From CAZQVN01 sp964596775 (GTDB lineage: Bacteria > Eisenbacteria > RBG-16-71-46 > JABDJR01 > JAWXBZ01), in assembly GCA_964596775.1 (NCBI GenBank), contig CAZQVN010000036.1, positions 1-38,241 on the forward strand: a stretch of DNA of 38,241 nt, read 5' to 3'. How positions within the stretch are numbered: the first letter of the stretch is position 1; every line of letters begins with the position of its first letter. The notes beneath the pieces are model-generated. The model ran no database searches, was not told where the DNA came from, and was given only the letters and a program-made list of their open reading frames with translations. Of this stretch, positions 25,227 to 33,694 are shown piece by piece. The position numbers were made by a program, and so were the translations under genes.

Positions 25227-27194
25227 ATGATCCGCTCATGCGTCTCGGGGCTGCTGATCGCCCTTGCGGCGGCCGCGCTGTCGTCCGTCGCCGAATCGAA
25301 AACCCCCCGCGTCAAATGGATGCCGGAGGAATACCGCCGGATCGACGGCGCCGGCAACAACATCCACTTTCCCGACCGGGGTCGCGCCGGAATCCCCCTG
25401 CTTCGCGCCACCATGCCCTGCTATGCCGACGGCATCGGCGCCCCGCCCACCGGCCTCCCTTCCCCGCGGCTGATCAGCAACGTCGTGGTGGCCCAGCCGG
25501 GACCGCGCCCCTCGCTGGAAGGGGCGTCCGATTTCATCTGGCAATGGGGGCAGTTCCTCGATCACGACATGGATCTGAGCCTGCAGAGGACGGGCGAGCC
25601 CTTCCCGGTTCCGGTGCCCGCCGGCGATCCCTTCTTCGACCCGGGTGGAACCGGAACGGCGGTCATCCCGATGACGCGCTCGAACTTCGTGATGGACGGA
25701 GCCCGGCAGCAGGTCAACGTGCTCACCGCGTTCATCGACGCCTCGAACGTGTACGGTTCCGATCCGGCCCTGGCCGCGGAGCTGCGGACGCTGGACGGAA
25801 CGGGACGGCTGAAGACGAGCGCCGGAAACCTCCTTCCGTTCAACGTGAACGGCTTCGACAACGCTCCCGACTCCCGCGACCCCTCCTTCTTCCTGGCCGG
25901 CGACATGCGGTCGAACGAGCAGGTCGGCCTGACCGCGATGCATACGCTGTTCGTCCGGGAACACAACTACTGGGCGGCCCACATCCGGTCGGAATCGCCG
26001 GGGGCGTCCGACGAAGAGATCTACCGGATGGCCCGGACCATGGTCGGCGCCGAGATGCAGGTCATCACCTACCGCGAGTTTCTTCCGAAACTGCTCGGCG
26101 CGGGGGCGCTTCGCCCGTACCGGGGCTACGATCCGGAGATCGACCCGGGGATCCTCAACGAATTCTCGACCGCGGCGTTCCGGATCGGTCACTCGCTTCT
26201 CTCCCCCGAACTCCAGCGCCTCGATGCCCGCCTGGCCCCGATTCCGGCCGGCCCGCTGCCGCTCCGCGCCGCGTTCTTCGCGCCCGGAGAGATCCCGGCC
26301 AACGGCGGCATCGAACCGCTGCTCCGCGGCCTGGCCCGCCAGCGCGCCCAGCAGGTCGATCCGTACGTCGTGGACGACGTGCGCAACTTCCTGTTCGGCC
26401 CCCCCGGCGCCGGCGGCTTCGATCTCCCGTCGCTCAACATCCAGCGCGGGCGCGATCACGGCATCCCGCGCTACAACGAGGTGCGCCGCCTGTTCGGGCT
26501 CCCGGTGCGGACGTCGTTCGCCGGCGTGACCTCCGACCCGGAAGTCCGCGCGCGGCTGGCGGCGGCCTATGCCACCGTCGACGACATCGACCTGTGGATC
26601 GGTGCGCTGGCGGAGGATCACGTGCCCGGGGCGCTCGTCGGCGAGCTGACGTTCACGATTCTCCGGCGCCAGTTCGAGGCGCTCCGCGACGGCGATCGGT
26701 TCTGGTACGAAAACCATTTTCCGCAACCGATGATCCGCATGCTGGAAAGGCAGACGCTCGCGGAGATCATCCGGAGGAACACGTCCATCGGCAACGAACT
26801 CCAGGACGACGTGTTCACGGTGCCGGACGGCGGAGTGTTCGCGACGGCCGCGAGCGGACGGGCCGGCGGTCGCCCTGGGGCGGCCGACGGGCTCGGCGCC
26901 CCGGACAGTCCGGCCTCCGGATTCGCTTTCGAAGCACCGTCGGTGAACCCCGTTCCGGCCGGCTCAGCCGTGAGCTTCGCGCTCCGCGCGCCGGAAGGCG
27001 CCGCCGTCCGGGTGGCGGTGTTCGACGTCCAGGGGCGGCAGGTCCGGCTGCTTGCCCCGTCTGCGGAATCCGGTGCGGACCGGATCGACTGGGACGGCCG
27101 GGGAAACGACGGTGTCCGGCGGTCGGGGCTCTACTTCGTCCGCGCCGAGGCGGCCGGGCAATCCGTGACCCGGAAGGTCGCGCTGGCCGAGTAA
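25227..27194 (+). CDS. Secreted animal-type haem peroxidase with C-terminal FlgD-like Ig module
   Basis: A 655-residue member of the peroxidase-cyclooxygenase superfamily. After a signal peptide (about residues 1-23), the catalytic domain (about 30-530) has W-G-Q-F-L-D-H-D with distal His113, a haem-ester-type Asp112 and Ca-site Asp114. M-R-S-N-E-Q provides Arg228 and Glu231, and F-R-I-G-H gives proximal His322. D-A-S-N-V-Y-G-S and N-I-Q-R-G-R-D-H-G-I-P are also family hallmarks. Asp112 and Glu231 match the pair that links haem covalently in mammalian enzymes, so covalent haem is predicted. Such enzymes make hypohalous acids or oxidise aromatics with H2O2. Residues about 565-655 are a FlgD-like Ig module (V-F-D-V-Q-G-R-Q-V, then W-D-G-R-G-N-D-G, then S-G-L-Y-F-V), matching the propeller protein's end. 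It has its own promoter after a terminator. Confidence 0.93.
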   Translation: MIRSCVSGLLIALAAAALSSVAESKTPRVKWMPEEYRRIDGAGNNIHFPDRGRAGIPLLRATMPCYADGIGAPPTGLPSPRLISNVVVAQPGPRPSLEGASDFIWQWGQFLDHDMDLSLQRTGEPFPVPVPAGDPFFDPGGTGTAVIPMTRSNFVMDGARQQVNVLTAFIDASNVYGSDPALAAELRTLDGTGRLKTSAGNLLPFNVNGFDNAPDSRDPSFFLAGDMRSNEQVGLTAMHTLFVREHNYWAAHIRSESPGASDEEIYRMARTMVGAEMQVITYREFLPKLLGAGALRPYRGYDPEIDPGILNEFSTAAFRIGHSLLSPELQRLDARLAPIPAGPLPLRAAFFAPGEIPANGGIEPLLRGLARQRAQQVDPYVVDDVRNFLFGPPGAGGFDLPSLNIQRGRDHGIPRYNEVRRLFGLPVRTSFAGVTSDPEVRARLAAAYATVDDIDLWIGALAEDHVPGALVGELTFTILRRQFEALRDGDRFWYENHFPQPMIRMLERQTLAEIIRRNTSIGNELQDDVFTVPDGGVFATAASGRAGGRPGAADGLGAPDSPASGFAFEAPSVNPVPAGSAVSFALRAPEGAAVRVAVFDVQGRQVRLLAPSAESGADRIDWDGRGNDGVRRSGLYFVRAEAAGQSVTRKVALAE

Positions 27195-27202
27195 CGGGGT
27201 CC

Positions 27203-27952
27203 CTACCCCGCCAGCCTGGCCATCACCTCGTCGGAAATGTCGAAGTTCGCGAAGACCTTCTGGACGTCGTCGTTCTCCTCGATCAGCTCCATCACCTTGA
27301 GGACGGCCGCCGCTTCCTTCTCGCCGAGCGGCACGGTCGTCCCGGGAATCCGCTGCAGGCTGGCGGACTCGATCGGCACCCCCTTGGTGCGCAGGGCCTC
27401 GGTGACCACGTGGAATTCCGCGAGCGGCGTGACCACCTCGAAGAACTCCCCTTCGTTCGTGACGTCCTCGGCGCCGGCTTCCAGCGCCTCGGTCATCAGG
27501 GTGTCCTCGTCGATCTTCGACGCGTCGACGACGATGACCCCCTTCTGGGTGAAGTTCCAGCTGACGGCGCCGGGTTCGGCCATGTTGCCGCCGTACTTGG
27601 AGAGGATGTGCCGGAGTTCGGCGGTGGTGCGGTTGCGGTTGTCGGTGGTGGACTCGATCATCATCGCCACGCCGTGCGCGGCGTATGCTTCGTAGACGAC
27701 TTCGTCGTAGCTGACGCCTTCGAGCTGCCCCGTCCCCTTCTTGATCGCCCGGTCGATGTTGTCGGCCGGCATGTTGACGGCTTTCGCGGCCAGGATGGCC
27801 GTGCGGAGGCGGGGGTTTCCGTCCGGATCACCGCCTCCGGCGCGCGCCGCGACGGTGATCTCCTTGATGGCCTTGGTGAACATGCGGCCGCGCGCCGCAT
27901 CCAGGGCCCCCTTCTTGCGCTTGATCGTGGCCCATTTCGAGTGACCTGACAT
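27203..27952 (-). CDS. yebC: YebC/PmpR/TACO1-family translation or transcription factor
   Basis: A 249-residue, full-length YebC. It opens M-S-G-H-S-K-W-A-T-I-K-R-K-K-G-A, with the family's typical A-R-G-R-M-F-T-K and N-M-P-A-D-N-I-D-R-A-I-K-K-G motifs, and the central Y-E-A-Y-A-A-H-G-V-A region. Members are reported as DNA-binding regulators and, for TACO1 and some bacterial YebC proteins, as ribosome-associated factors that help with proline-rich stretches. It starts three bases after the stop of the EF-G paralogue, so the two are co-translated, a pairing that favours a translation role here. In many bacteria yebC sits next to ruvC; here it is about 22 kb away. Confidence 0.95.
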   Translation of the reverse strand: MSGHSKWATIKRKKGALDAARGRMFTKAIKEITVAARAGGGDPDGNPRLRTAILAAKAVNMPADNIDRAIKKGTGQLEGVSYDEVVYEAYAAHGVAMMIESTTDNRNRTTAELRHILSKYGGNMAEPGAVSWNFTQKGVIVVDASKIDEDTLMTEALEAGAEDVTNEGEFFEVVTPLAEFHVVTEALRTKGVPIESASLQRIPGTTVPLGEKEAAAVLKVMELIEENDDVQKVFANFDISDEVMARLAG

Positions 27953-27955
27953 GCT

Positions 27956-30034
27956 TCAGCTCTCTTTCGCGGCTTTCGCCTCTTCGATGATTTTTTCCGC
28001 CTGATCCCGGGGCACTTCCTCGTACGACGAGAACTTCATCGTGAAATTGCCGCGCCCCTGGGTCATGGACCGGAGGTGGGTGGAGTAACGGTACAGTTCG
28101 GCCTGCGGAACGAGGGCCTTGACGGTCTGCCCCTTGCGGGCCGGGGTCATGCCGAGGATCTTCCCCCGCTTCGAGGAGAGATCCCCCATCACGTCGCCGG
28201 TGTGCTCCTCGGGAACGAAGACCTCGATCTCCATGATCGGCTCGAGGAGAACCGGCTTGCACTTTTCCGCGGCGCCATGGAACGCGAGGATGCCGGCCAT
28301 CTTGAACGCCATTTCCGAAGAGTCCACGGCGTGATGCGAGCCGTCGAACAGCGTGGCCTTGAAGTCGACCATCCGGTAGCCGGCAAGGATCCCTCGCTGC
28401 GCGGCCTCCTGGATCCCCTTGTCGGTGGCCGGCACGAACTTGCCGGGCACGACGCCGCCGACGACCTTGTCGATGAATTCATAGCCGGCCCCGCGCGGTG
28501 CCGGTTCCAGCTTGACCCAGACGTCGCCGAACTGGCCGCGACCGCCGGTCTGCTTCTTGTGCCGTCCCTGCGCCTGGGCGGCGGCCCGGAGCGTTTCGCG
28601 GTACGCGATCTTCGGCTTGACCAGGTCGACCTCGACGTTGAACTTCCGCTTCAGGCGGTCGACCACGATGGCCAGCTGCAGTTCGCCCATGCCGTAGACC
28701 ATCATCTGGTGCAGTTCGCCGTCCACCGAGGTGCGGATCGTCGGGTCCTCCTCGTGGATCTTGTGCAGCCCCGAGGCCACCTTGTCCTCATCCCCCTTGT
28801 GCTTCGGGATGATCGCCTCGGCGAGGATCGGCTCCGGGTAATCGATCGACTTCAGCTTCAGCTGGTCGGACTTCGTGGCCAGCGTGTTTCCCGCGTGCGT
28901 GTCCTTGAGCTTGACCGCGGCGCCGAAGTCGCCGGCGATGATCGTCCGGGTTTCCTTGCGGTCCTTGCCGTGGAGCAGGTAGAGCGTTCCGATCTTCTCC
29001 GAGTGATCCGCGGTGGAGTTGTACACCTCGTGGCCGTGCTCCATCGTCCCCTCGTAGACGCGGATCAGCGACAGGTCGCCGACATGCGCCTCGGAGATGA
29101 CCTTGAACACGAGCGCCGTCAGCGGCGCCTTCGGATCCGGCTTTACCGTGACCTCCTCGCCGGCCTCGTTCGTGGCCGTTTCCGGGGGAGCGTCGATCGG
29201 GGAGGGGAGGCAGACGGAAATCGTGTCGAGCAGGCGGCGCACGCCGATGTTCTTCGTGGCGCTCGTCACCAGGATCGGGTAGATGCCGCCGGCCATGACC
29301 CCCTTCTTCAGGGCCTTGAGGATCTCGTCGCGGGTCAGTTCCTGCCCCTCGAGATACTTTTCGATCAGCGCGTCGTCGAACGTGGCCACGGCGTCGATCA
29401 TCTTTTCCCGGGCTTCCTCGGCCGCCGCCTTGAGGTCGGCCGGGATCTCCATTTCCTCGGGTTTCTTGTCCGCGCTCCGGTACTCGTAGGCCTTCATCTG
29501 GAAGAGGTCGATGATCCCCCTGAAGTCGTTGCCCTGGCCGAGCGGAAGCTGCAGGGGCACGGCCTTTTCGGAGAGACGGTCCTGGGCCTCGGCAACGACG
29601 CGGTCGAACGCGGCGTGTTCCTTGTCCATCATGTTGACCACGAGCATGGTCGGGCGGCCGAGGTCGCGGAGGTGATCCCAGGCCCGCTCGGCGCCGCCTT
29701 CCACGCCGCCGGTGGCCGAGAGGACGAGCACCGCTCCGTCCGCCACCCGGACGCCGGCGCGCATTTCACCGATGAAGTCGTCGTACCCGGGGGTGTCCAC
29801 GATGTTGACCTTGCAATCCCGCCATTCGCAGTAGGCCAGGCCGAGATTGATGGAGATCTGCCGCTTGATCTCGTCGGGGCTGCTGTCGAGCACGGTGTTC
29901 CCGTCGGCGATCGTGCCGATCCGCGTGATCTCCCCCGCGTCGAACAGCATGGCTTCCGCCAGGGATGTCTTTCCGGTCGTGCCGTGGCCGACGAGGACGA
30001 TGTTTCTCAGTTGCGCGGTTGTGTATTCCTTCAA
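27956..30034 (-). CDS. Elongation factor G-like GTPase (EF-G2-type paralogue)
   Basis: A 692-residue protein with all EF-G domains: GTPase domain (1-290), a beta-barrel domain II, domains III-V, and a C-terminal region including R-G-K-I-L-G-M-T. It belongs to the EF-G-like paralogue group rather than canonical FusA. The P-loop is G-H-G-T-T-G-K-T (16-23). Switch II reads D-T-P-G-Y-D-D-F with Tyr84 where EF-G has the catalytic His. Switch I reads K-R-Q-I-S-I-N in place of R-G-I-T-I. The guanine motif is N-M-M-D (134-137) in place of N-K-M-D. The start is TTG 30034 with GGGGAGG six bases upstream. It is first in an operon with yebC. It may assist ribosome work without normal translocation; function unproven. 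Confidence 0.92.
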   Translation of the reverse strand: MKEYTTAQLRNIVLVGHGTTGKTSLAEAMLFDAGEITRIGTIADGNTVLDSSPDEIKRQISINLGLAYCEWRDCKVNIVDTPGYDDFIGEMRAGVRVADGAVLVLSATGGVEGGAERAWDHLRDLGRPTMLVVNMMDKEHAAFDRVVAEAQDRLSEKAVPLQLPLGQGNDFRGIIDLFQMKAYEYRSADKKPEEMEIPADLKAAAEEAREKMIDAVATFDDALIEKYLEGQELTRDEILKALKKGVMAGGIYPILVTSATKNIGVRRLLDTISVCLPSPIDAPPETATNEAGEEVTVKPDPKAPLTALVFKVISEAHVGDLSLIRVYEGTMEHGHEVYNSTADHSEKIGTLYLLHGKDRKETRTIIAGDFGAAVKLKDTHAGNTLATKSDQLKLKSIDYPEPILAEAIIPKHKGDEDKVASGLHKIHEEDPTIRTSVDGELHQMMVYGMGELQLAIVVDRLKRKFNVEVDLVKPKIAYRETLRAAAQAQGRHKKQTGGRGQFGDVWVKLEPAPRGAGYEFIDKVVGGVVPGKFVPATDKGIQEAAQRGILAGYRMVDFKATLFDGSHHAVDSSEMAFKMAGILAFHGAAEKCKPVLLEPIMEIEVFVPEEHTGDVMGDLSSKRGKILGMTPARKGQTVKALVPQAELYRYSTHLRSMTQGRGNFTMKFSSYEEVPRDQAEKIIEEAKAAKES

Positions 30035-30173
30035 CGGGCACCTCCCCGGGGGTGGACGAGCAAACAGGAAAGAGCGTCTGAGACGCCGGATCGCGACCGG
30101 CGAAAACCGTTGTTCGAGATCGGGTTCGGGAAGCCGTCGGCGCCGCCTTTTCGGGACGCGTCAAGCGCCGTAA

Positions 30174-30203
30174 ACACTAGCATCGTATTTTCTTAGGTGT
30201 CAA
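30174..30203 (-). promoter_or_regulatory. Candidate sigma-70-type promoter for the EF-G-like/yebC operon
   Basis: On the minus strand a perfect TTGACA (30203-30198) is followed after 18 bases by TAGTGT (30179-30174), which matches three of six -10 bases. The leader to the TTG at 30034 would be about 130 bases. Confidence 0.4.
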
Positions 30204-30238
30204 GAAGCGGGCCGGACCGGCCGATAGATTCCGGTGAC

Positions 30239-31912
30239 ATGAGTGTCCCGTTTTCCCTTGCTCAGAAGCCCTCTGCGGCCCCGAACGGCAGCGATCACCC
30301 GCGGGTGGTGCGTGGAACGAGTTCCGCGCGCCTGGTGATCCTTGCGGGGTTCTGTGCCGCCGCCGTTCTGGCGGGCGGGGTCCTGGCCGTCAACCGCTTC
30401 GGCATCGCGGTGACCCCGGACTCCGCCCACTACCTGAGCGCGGCCCGGAACCTCGCTGCCGGCAACGGACTCGCGATTTCGCAGGTCGTCACCGAGGCCC
30501 AAGGAACCACCCTTCCGTACACGGCCTGGCCGCCGCTCTATCCGGCTCTCGTGGCCGCGGCAGCCGCGACCGGCACGACCGTCCTGAAGGCGGCCGTTCT
30601 GGTCAATGCGGCCGCCATGATCCTCCTCGCGCTGGCCGTGGCCGGACTGGCCGCTGCGTGCCTGTCCCCCAGGGCGGGGCTCGGGGCTCTCCTGGCCCTC
30701 GCCGGACTCCCGGCGCTCCTCGAAATCTCGGCCTTTGCCTGGTCGGAGGCGGCATTCATGGCCTTCACGTACGCGGGGTTCTGGCTCCTGGCCGTGGGGC
30801 TGCCCGAACGCAGGCCGCGGGAGGAATGGCTGGCCCTGACCGCGGCCGGAGTGCTCATGGCGTTGTCCGCGGGCACCCGGTACCTGGGGCTCTCCGCCGC
30901 GGTCGCCGCCGGAGCGGCTCTCCTGCTCTATCACGGCGGGCGCCCGTTCCGCTTCCTCGCCGCACGCTGCGCGGTGGTGACGGGACCGGCCGCGCTCGTG
31001 ACCGCCGCCTGGGTGATCCGAAACCTCGGATTGACCGGCGAGGCCGCGGGACAGCCGCGGCTGTCCCCCGAATACGACCTGCCGGGAATCTGCGCCGCCA
31101 TGGCCGGTTTCCTGCTTGGAGACCTGTCCGGGGATCACCCGGCCGACCTGCTGATCGGTGGCGTTCCCGTCCGGACCACGGCCCTGGTCCTGTTCGGCGC
31201 GGCGGTGATCGTCCTGGTCCTGGCCGGCGGCAAACGCCTGCTCCGCTCCCGCTACGAGCGGATCGAACCGGCGGCCCCGGTCCTGCTGCCGATGTTCCTG
31301 TTCGTTCTCGTCTACTTCGGATCGGTGGCCCTGCTCGGATCGCTCGTGCACCGCCTCGACCCCCCGACCACCCGTTTCCTGTCCGCCGGCTACCCCGCCC
31401 TGATACTGATCGCGGCGATCAGCCTCGACCTCGTCAACACTCCGGCGCCGGACATCGGGCCGCTGTCCGGAAAGGGAAAGGCCATGGTCAACGGCAGCGT
31501 GCTCGTCCTGGTCCTGCTGCTCTGGAGCGGTGCCGCCCGATTCCTGCTGACCGACGACGGCGCCCCGGACGGAAAGCTGTGGCCGTACTGGCGGACCCGT
31601 GTCTGGGCCATGAACGATCCCGACGGAGCGGCGGCGCTGACCCGGCTTCCGGCCCGGGCAGCGGTCTGGACGAACGTCTGCGAATACATGGATCTCGTGG
31701 GAGGCCGGCCGGCCCGGAGACTTCCGCTCGCCGGAAGCGAGGACGCCGCGGCGCTGCTGGCCGCGCATCCCGGACCGGTGTACGTCGACACGCGGTTCGC
31801 GCGGGGAGTTCTGACGCGCGACGACCTGATGTCCCTGTCCCGCGGGGAGAACTCGCGCATTCACTTTGAAGGAGACCTCGGCCATGTGGCGTTGTTCCAT
31901 GTCGAGCCCTGA
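30239..31912 (+). CDS. GT-C-type multi-pass membrane glycosyltransferase-like protein
   Basis: About 557 residues from ATG 30239; GTG 30197 is an alternative with no better ribosome site. After a polar N-terminus (about 35 residues) come ten or so membrane spans. The first large loop has T-P-D-S-A-H-Y-L-S-A-A-R-N-L-A, then W-P-P-L-Y-P, the acidic-loop and aromatic pattern of PMT_2-like polyprenyl-phosphate sugar transferases. A shorter soluble tail (residues about 440-557) follows the last span. It overlaps the TPR/outer-membrane gene by 29 bases, implying joint production. A role in surface glycan or glycoprotein synthesis is plausible; sugar and acceptor are unknown. Confidence 0.82.
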   Translation: MSVPFSLAQKPSAAPNGSDHPRVVRGTSSARLVILAGFCAAAVLAGGVLAVNRFGIAVTPDSAHYLSAARNLAAGNGLAISQVVTEAQGTTLPYTAWPPLYPALVAAAAATGTTVLKAAVLVNAAAMILLALAVAGLAAACLSPRAGLGALLALAGLPALLEISAFAWSEAAFMAFTYAGFWLLAVGLPERRPREEWLALTAAGVLMALSAGTRYLGLSAAVAAGAALLLYHGGRPFRFLAARCAVVTGPAALVTAAWVIRNLGLTGEAAGQPRLSPEYDLPGICAAMAGFLLGDLSGDHPADLLIGGVPVRTTALVLFGAAVIVLVLAGGKRLLRSRYERIEPAAPVLLPMFLFVLVYFGSVALLGSLVHRLDPPTTRFLSAGYPALILIAAISLDLVNTPAPDIGPLSGKGKAMVNGSVLVLVLLLWSGAARFLLTDDGAPDGKLWPYWRTRVWAMNDPDGAAALTRLPARAAVWTNVCEYMDLVGGRPARRLPLAGSEDAAALLAAHPGPVYVDTRFARGVLTRDDLMSLSRGENSRIHFEGDLGHVALFHVEP

Positions 31913-33593
31913 TCGGACGCGACGGTCCGCCCGGGCGGTCGCGATCGCCCTTTTCGTGTTCCTCGCGGCATCGCCGGCGGTTGCCGGCGCGGCCCCGTCG
32001 CCCGGGACCGCCGCCCGGGCGGACAGCCTGATCGGCGCCGCGGTTTCCGCGGCGCGCAACGACGAGCACGCGCGCTCCATCGATCTCTACCGCCACGCCG
32101 TGGAAGTCGATCCGGACCGGCGGATGGAGGTCGCGCCGGCGCTGGCCCGGGAACTGACCTGGGCCGGTCGCTACGACGAGGCGGAGGCGGAACTGGCCCG
32201 CTACGCCGACCAGCGGCCGAAGGATCGCGATGTGCTCCTGCACCGCGCGCTCAACGCTTCCTGGGCGGGACGGATCGACGCCGCGATCGAAATCTACCGA
32301 GCGCTCCTCCACGACGCTCCCGAAGACCTCGAGGCTTCGCTGGGGCTCGCCCGCATGCTGGCGTGGGCGGGGCGGTTGACCGATGCGGAACGCGAATACG
32401 CGCGTACATCCGCCCGGCACGCCGGGATCTCCTCCGCGGAACTCGGTCGCGCCCAGGTCCTCAACTGGTCCGGCCGCTCCCGCGAGGCGCTCAGGATCTA
32501 CGAATCGGTGCTCGGAAACGAGCCCGGGAACGAGGCGGCGCTGGAGGGAAAGGTTCTCGCGGAAAAGTGGATCGGCCGGACGGATCGCGCCCTGGCCGCT
32601 CTCGAGGAGCGGCGCGACGGCGGGGCGACGGCTCCGGCGGCCCGGCGGCTCGAAACCGCGATCCGGAAGGAACTCGCCCCGCGCACGACGACCCAGGGCG
32701 ACTACTTCGAGGACTCGCAGGACTTCCGCCTGTGGAGCGTGCGCCAGGAGGTCACCGTATACCCGGAGCCGCTCGTCCGCCTTTCCCCCTCGCTCTCCTA
32801 CCGTCACGAGGAGCGCCCCGGCGAATTCGACATCGACGAAGTGTGGGCGGGTCTGGGCGCGGCCTGGCGGCTGTCCACCGGCCTGTCCCTCTCCGGCTCC
32901 GCAACCGTGATTCCCGACCCGGCCGTGGCGGAAGGGGCTCCGAACGCCGCCGGCGATCTCCACCTGCTGATCGAACCCGACGACGTTCTCAAGGTGACGC
33001 TGGCCGGCAGCCGCTCGCTGTACACGGTGATGAACCGGTTCACGCCGGAGCCGCGCCTCGACCGCCTCGCCGGCGACGCGGTGGGCTTCGCCGCGTCGCG
33101 AAATATCGACACGCGCTCGTCGATCGCGGTGAACTACGACTACTCGATGTACGGCCTCGCAGGGGACGCCGCGGCGCGGTTCCGTCACAACGGCCGGGCC
33201 CGCGTCCGCTCGTCCGTTCTCTCCGGCCGCCCGAAAATGTGGATGGAGTTCGGTTACCAGCACATCGACTTCAACGGCTGGGCGCCGATCGGCGTCTGGA
33301 CGCCCGACCGCTTCCAGTCGTGGCAGCTGGCCGTGGACACGGAGTGGCGCCCGGGGGCCGGCTGGACGCTGTCCGGAGGCCTGCAGGGCGGCACCCAGCG
33401 GGAGCAGCAGAAGGACGAAGCCGGGCAACTCGCCGGCGACTGGGCCGCGTTCGGCGGGTTCACGGCGCGCCTGTCCGGACGGATCGCCGGGTTCGATGCG
33501 TACCTCGGCGGCGGTCACGCGAACGCGTCGTTCGAGACGGGGCGCGGCTACCGGCGGAGCTACCTGTACGCGGGGGTCACGCGGGGGTTCTGA
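31884..33593 (+). CDS. TPR plus YaiO-type beta-barrel outer-membrane protein
   Basis: About 569 residues from ATG 31884, nine bases after AAGGAG and inside the end of the previous gene. A signal peptide ends near A-V-A-G-A-A. Residues 40-250 hold TPR-like units rich in E-L-T-W-A-G-R-Y-D-E-A, L-N-A-S-W-A-G-R-I-D-A-A and L-N-W-S-G-R-S-R-E-A. The remaining 310 residues show amphipathic beta-strands typical of the YaiO barrel, ending Y-L-Y-A-G-V-T-R-G-F with the C-terminal Phe recognised by the BAM machinery. TPR-barrel proteins of this kind often export or modify polysaccharide. Overlap with the GT-C gene strengthens a link to surface glycans. Confidence 0.88.
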   Translation: MWRCSMSSPDRTRRSARAVAIALFVFLAASPAVAGAAPSPGTAARADSLIGAAVSAARNDEHARSIDLYRHAVEVDPDRRMEVAPALARELTWAGRYDEAEAELARYADQRPKDRDVLLHRALNASWAGRIDAAIEIYRALLHDAPEDLEASLGLARMLAWAGRLTDAEREYARTSARHAGISSAELGRAQVLNWSGRSREALRIYESVLGNEPGNEAALEGKVLAEKWIGRTDRALAALEERRDGGATAPAARRLETAIRKELAPRTTTQGDYFEDSQDFRLWSVRQEVTVYPEPLVRLSPSLSYRHEERPGEFDIDEVWAGLGAAWRLSTGLSLSGSATVIPDPAVAEGAPNAAGDLHLLIEPDDVLKVTLAGSRSLYTVMNRFTPEPRLDRLAGDAVGFAASRNIDTRSSIAVNYDYSMYGLAGDAAARFRHNGRARVRSSVLSGRPKMWMEFGYQHIDFNGWAPIGVWTPDRFQSWQLAVDTEWRPGAGWTLSGGLQGGTQREQQKDEAGQLAGDWAAFGGFTARLSGRIAGFDAYLGGGHANASFETGRGYRRSYLYAGVTRGF

Positions 33594-33620
33594 GTCGGCA
33601 AGTCCTTGCCCGGCCCCGCC

Positions 33621-33649
33621 TTGACATCACGCCGGTCAACGGGGACGAT
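33621..33649 (+). promoter_or_regulatory. Candidate promoter for the mla operon
   Basis: A perfect TTGACA (33621-33626) is followed after 17 bases by GACGAT (33644-33649), which matches only three of six -10 positions. It lies 46 bases before the mlaE GTG at 33695. Confidence 0.35.
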
Positions 33650-33694
33650 AGCGCGTTTCCACCGCGAAGTTCGCTCATCCCGGCGTGAGGTCCC

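Noticed and set aside
25238..27949. 903-residue plus-strand frame overlapping peroxidase and yebC
   Set aside because: It is a frame-shifted shadow of the peroxidase that continues antisense through yebC; both real genes are unmistakable.
28076..30196. 706-residue plus-strand open frame opposite the EF-G-like gene
   Set aside because: Antisense to a full-length EF-G paralogue; no domain or ribosome site.
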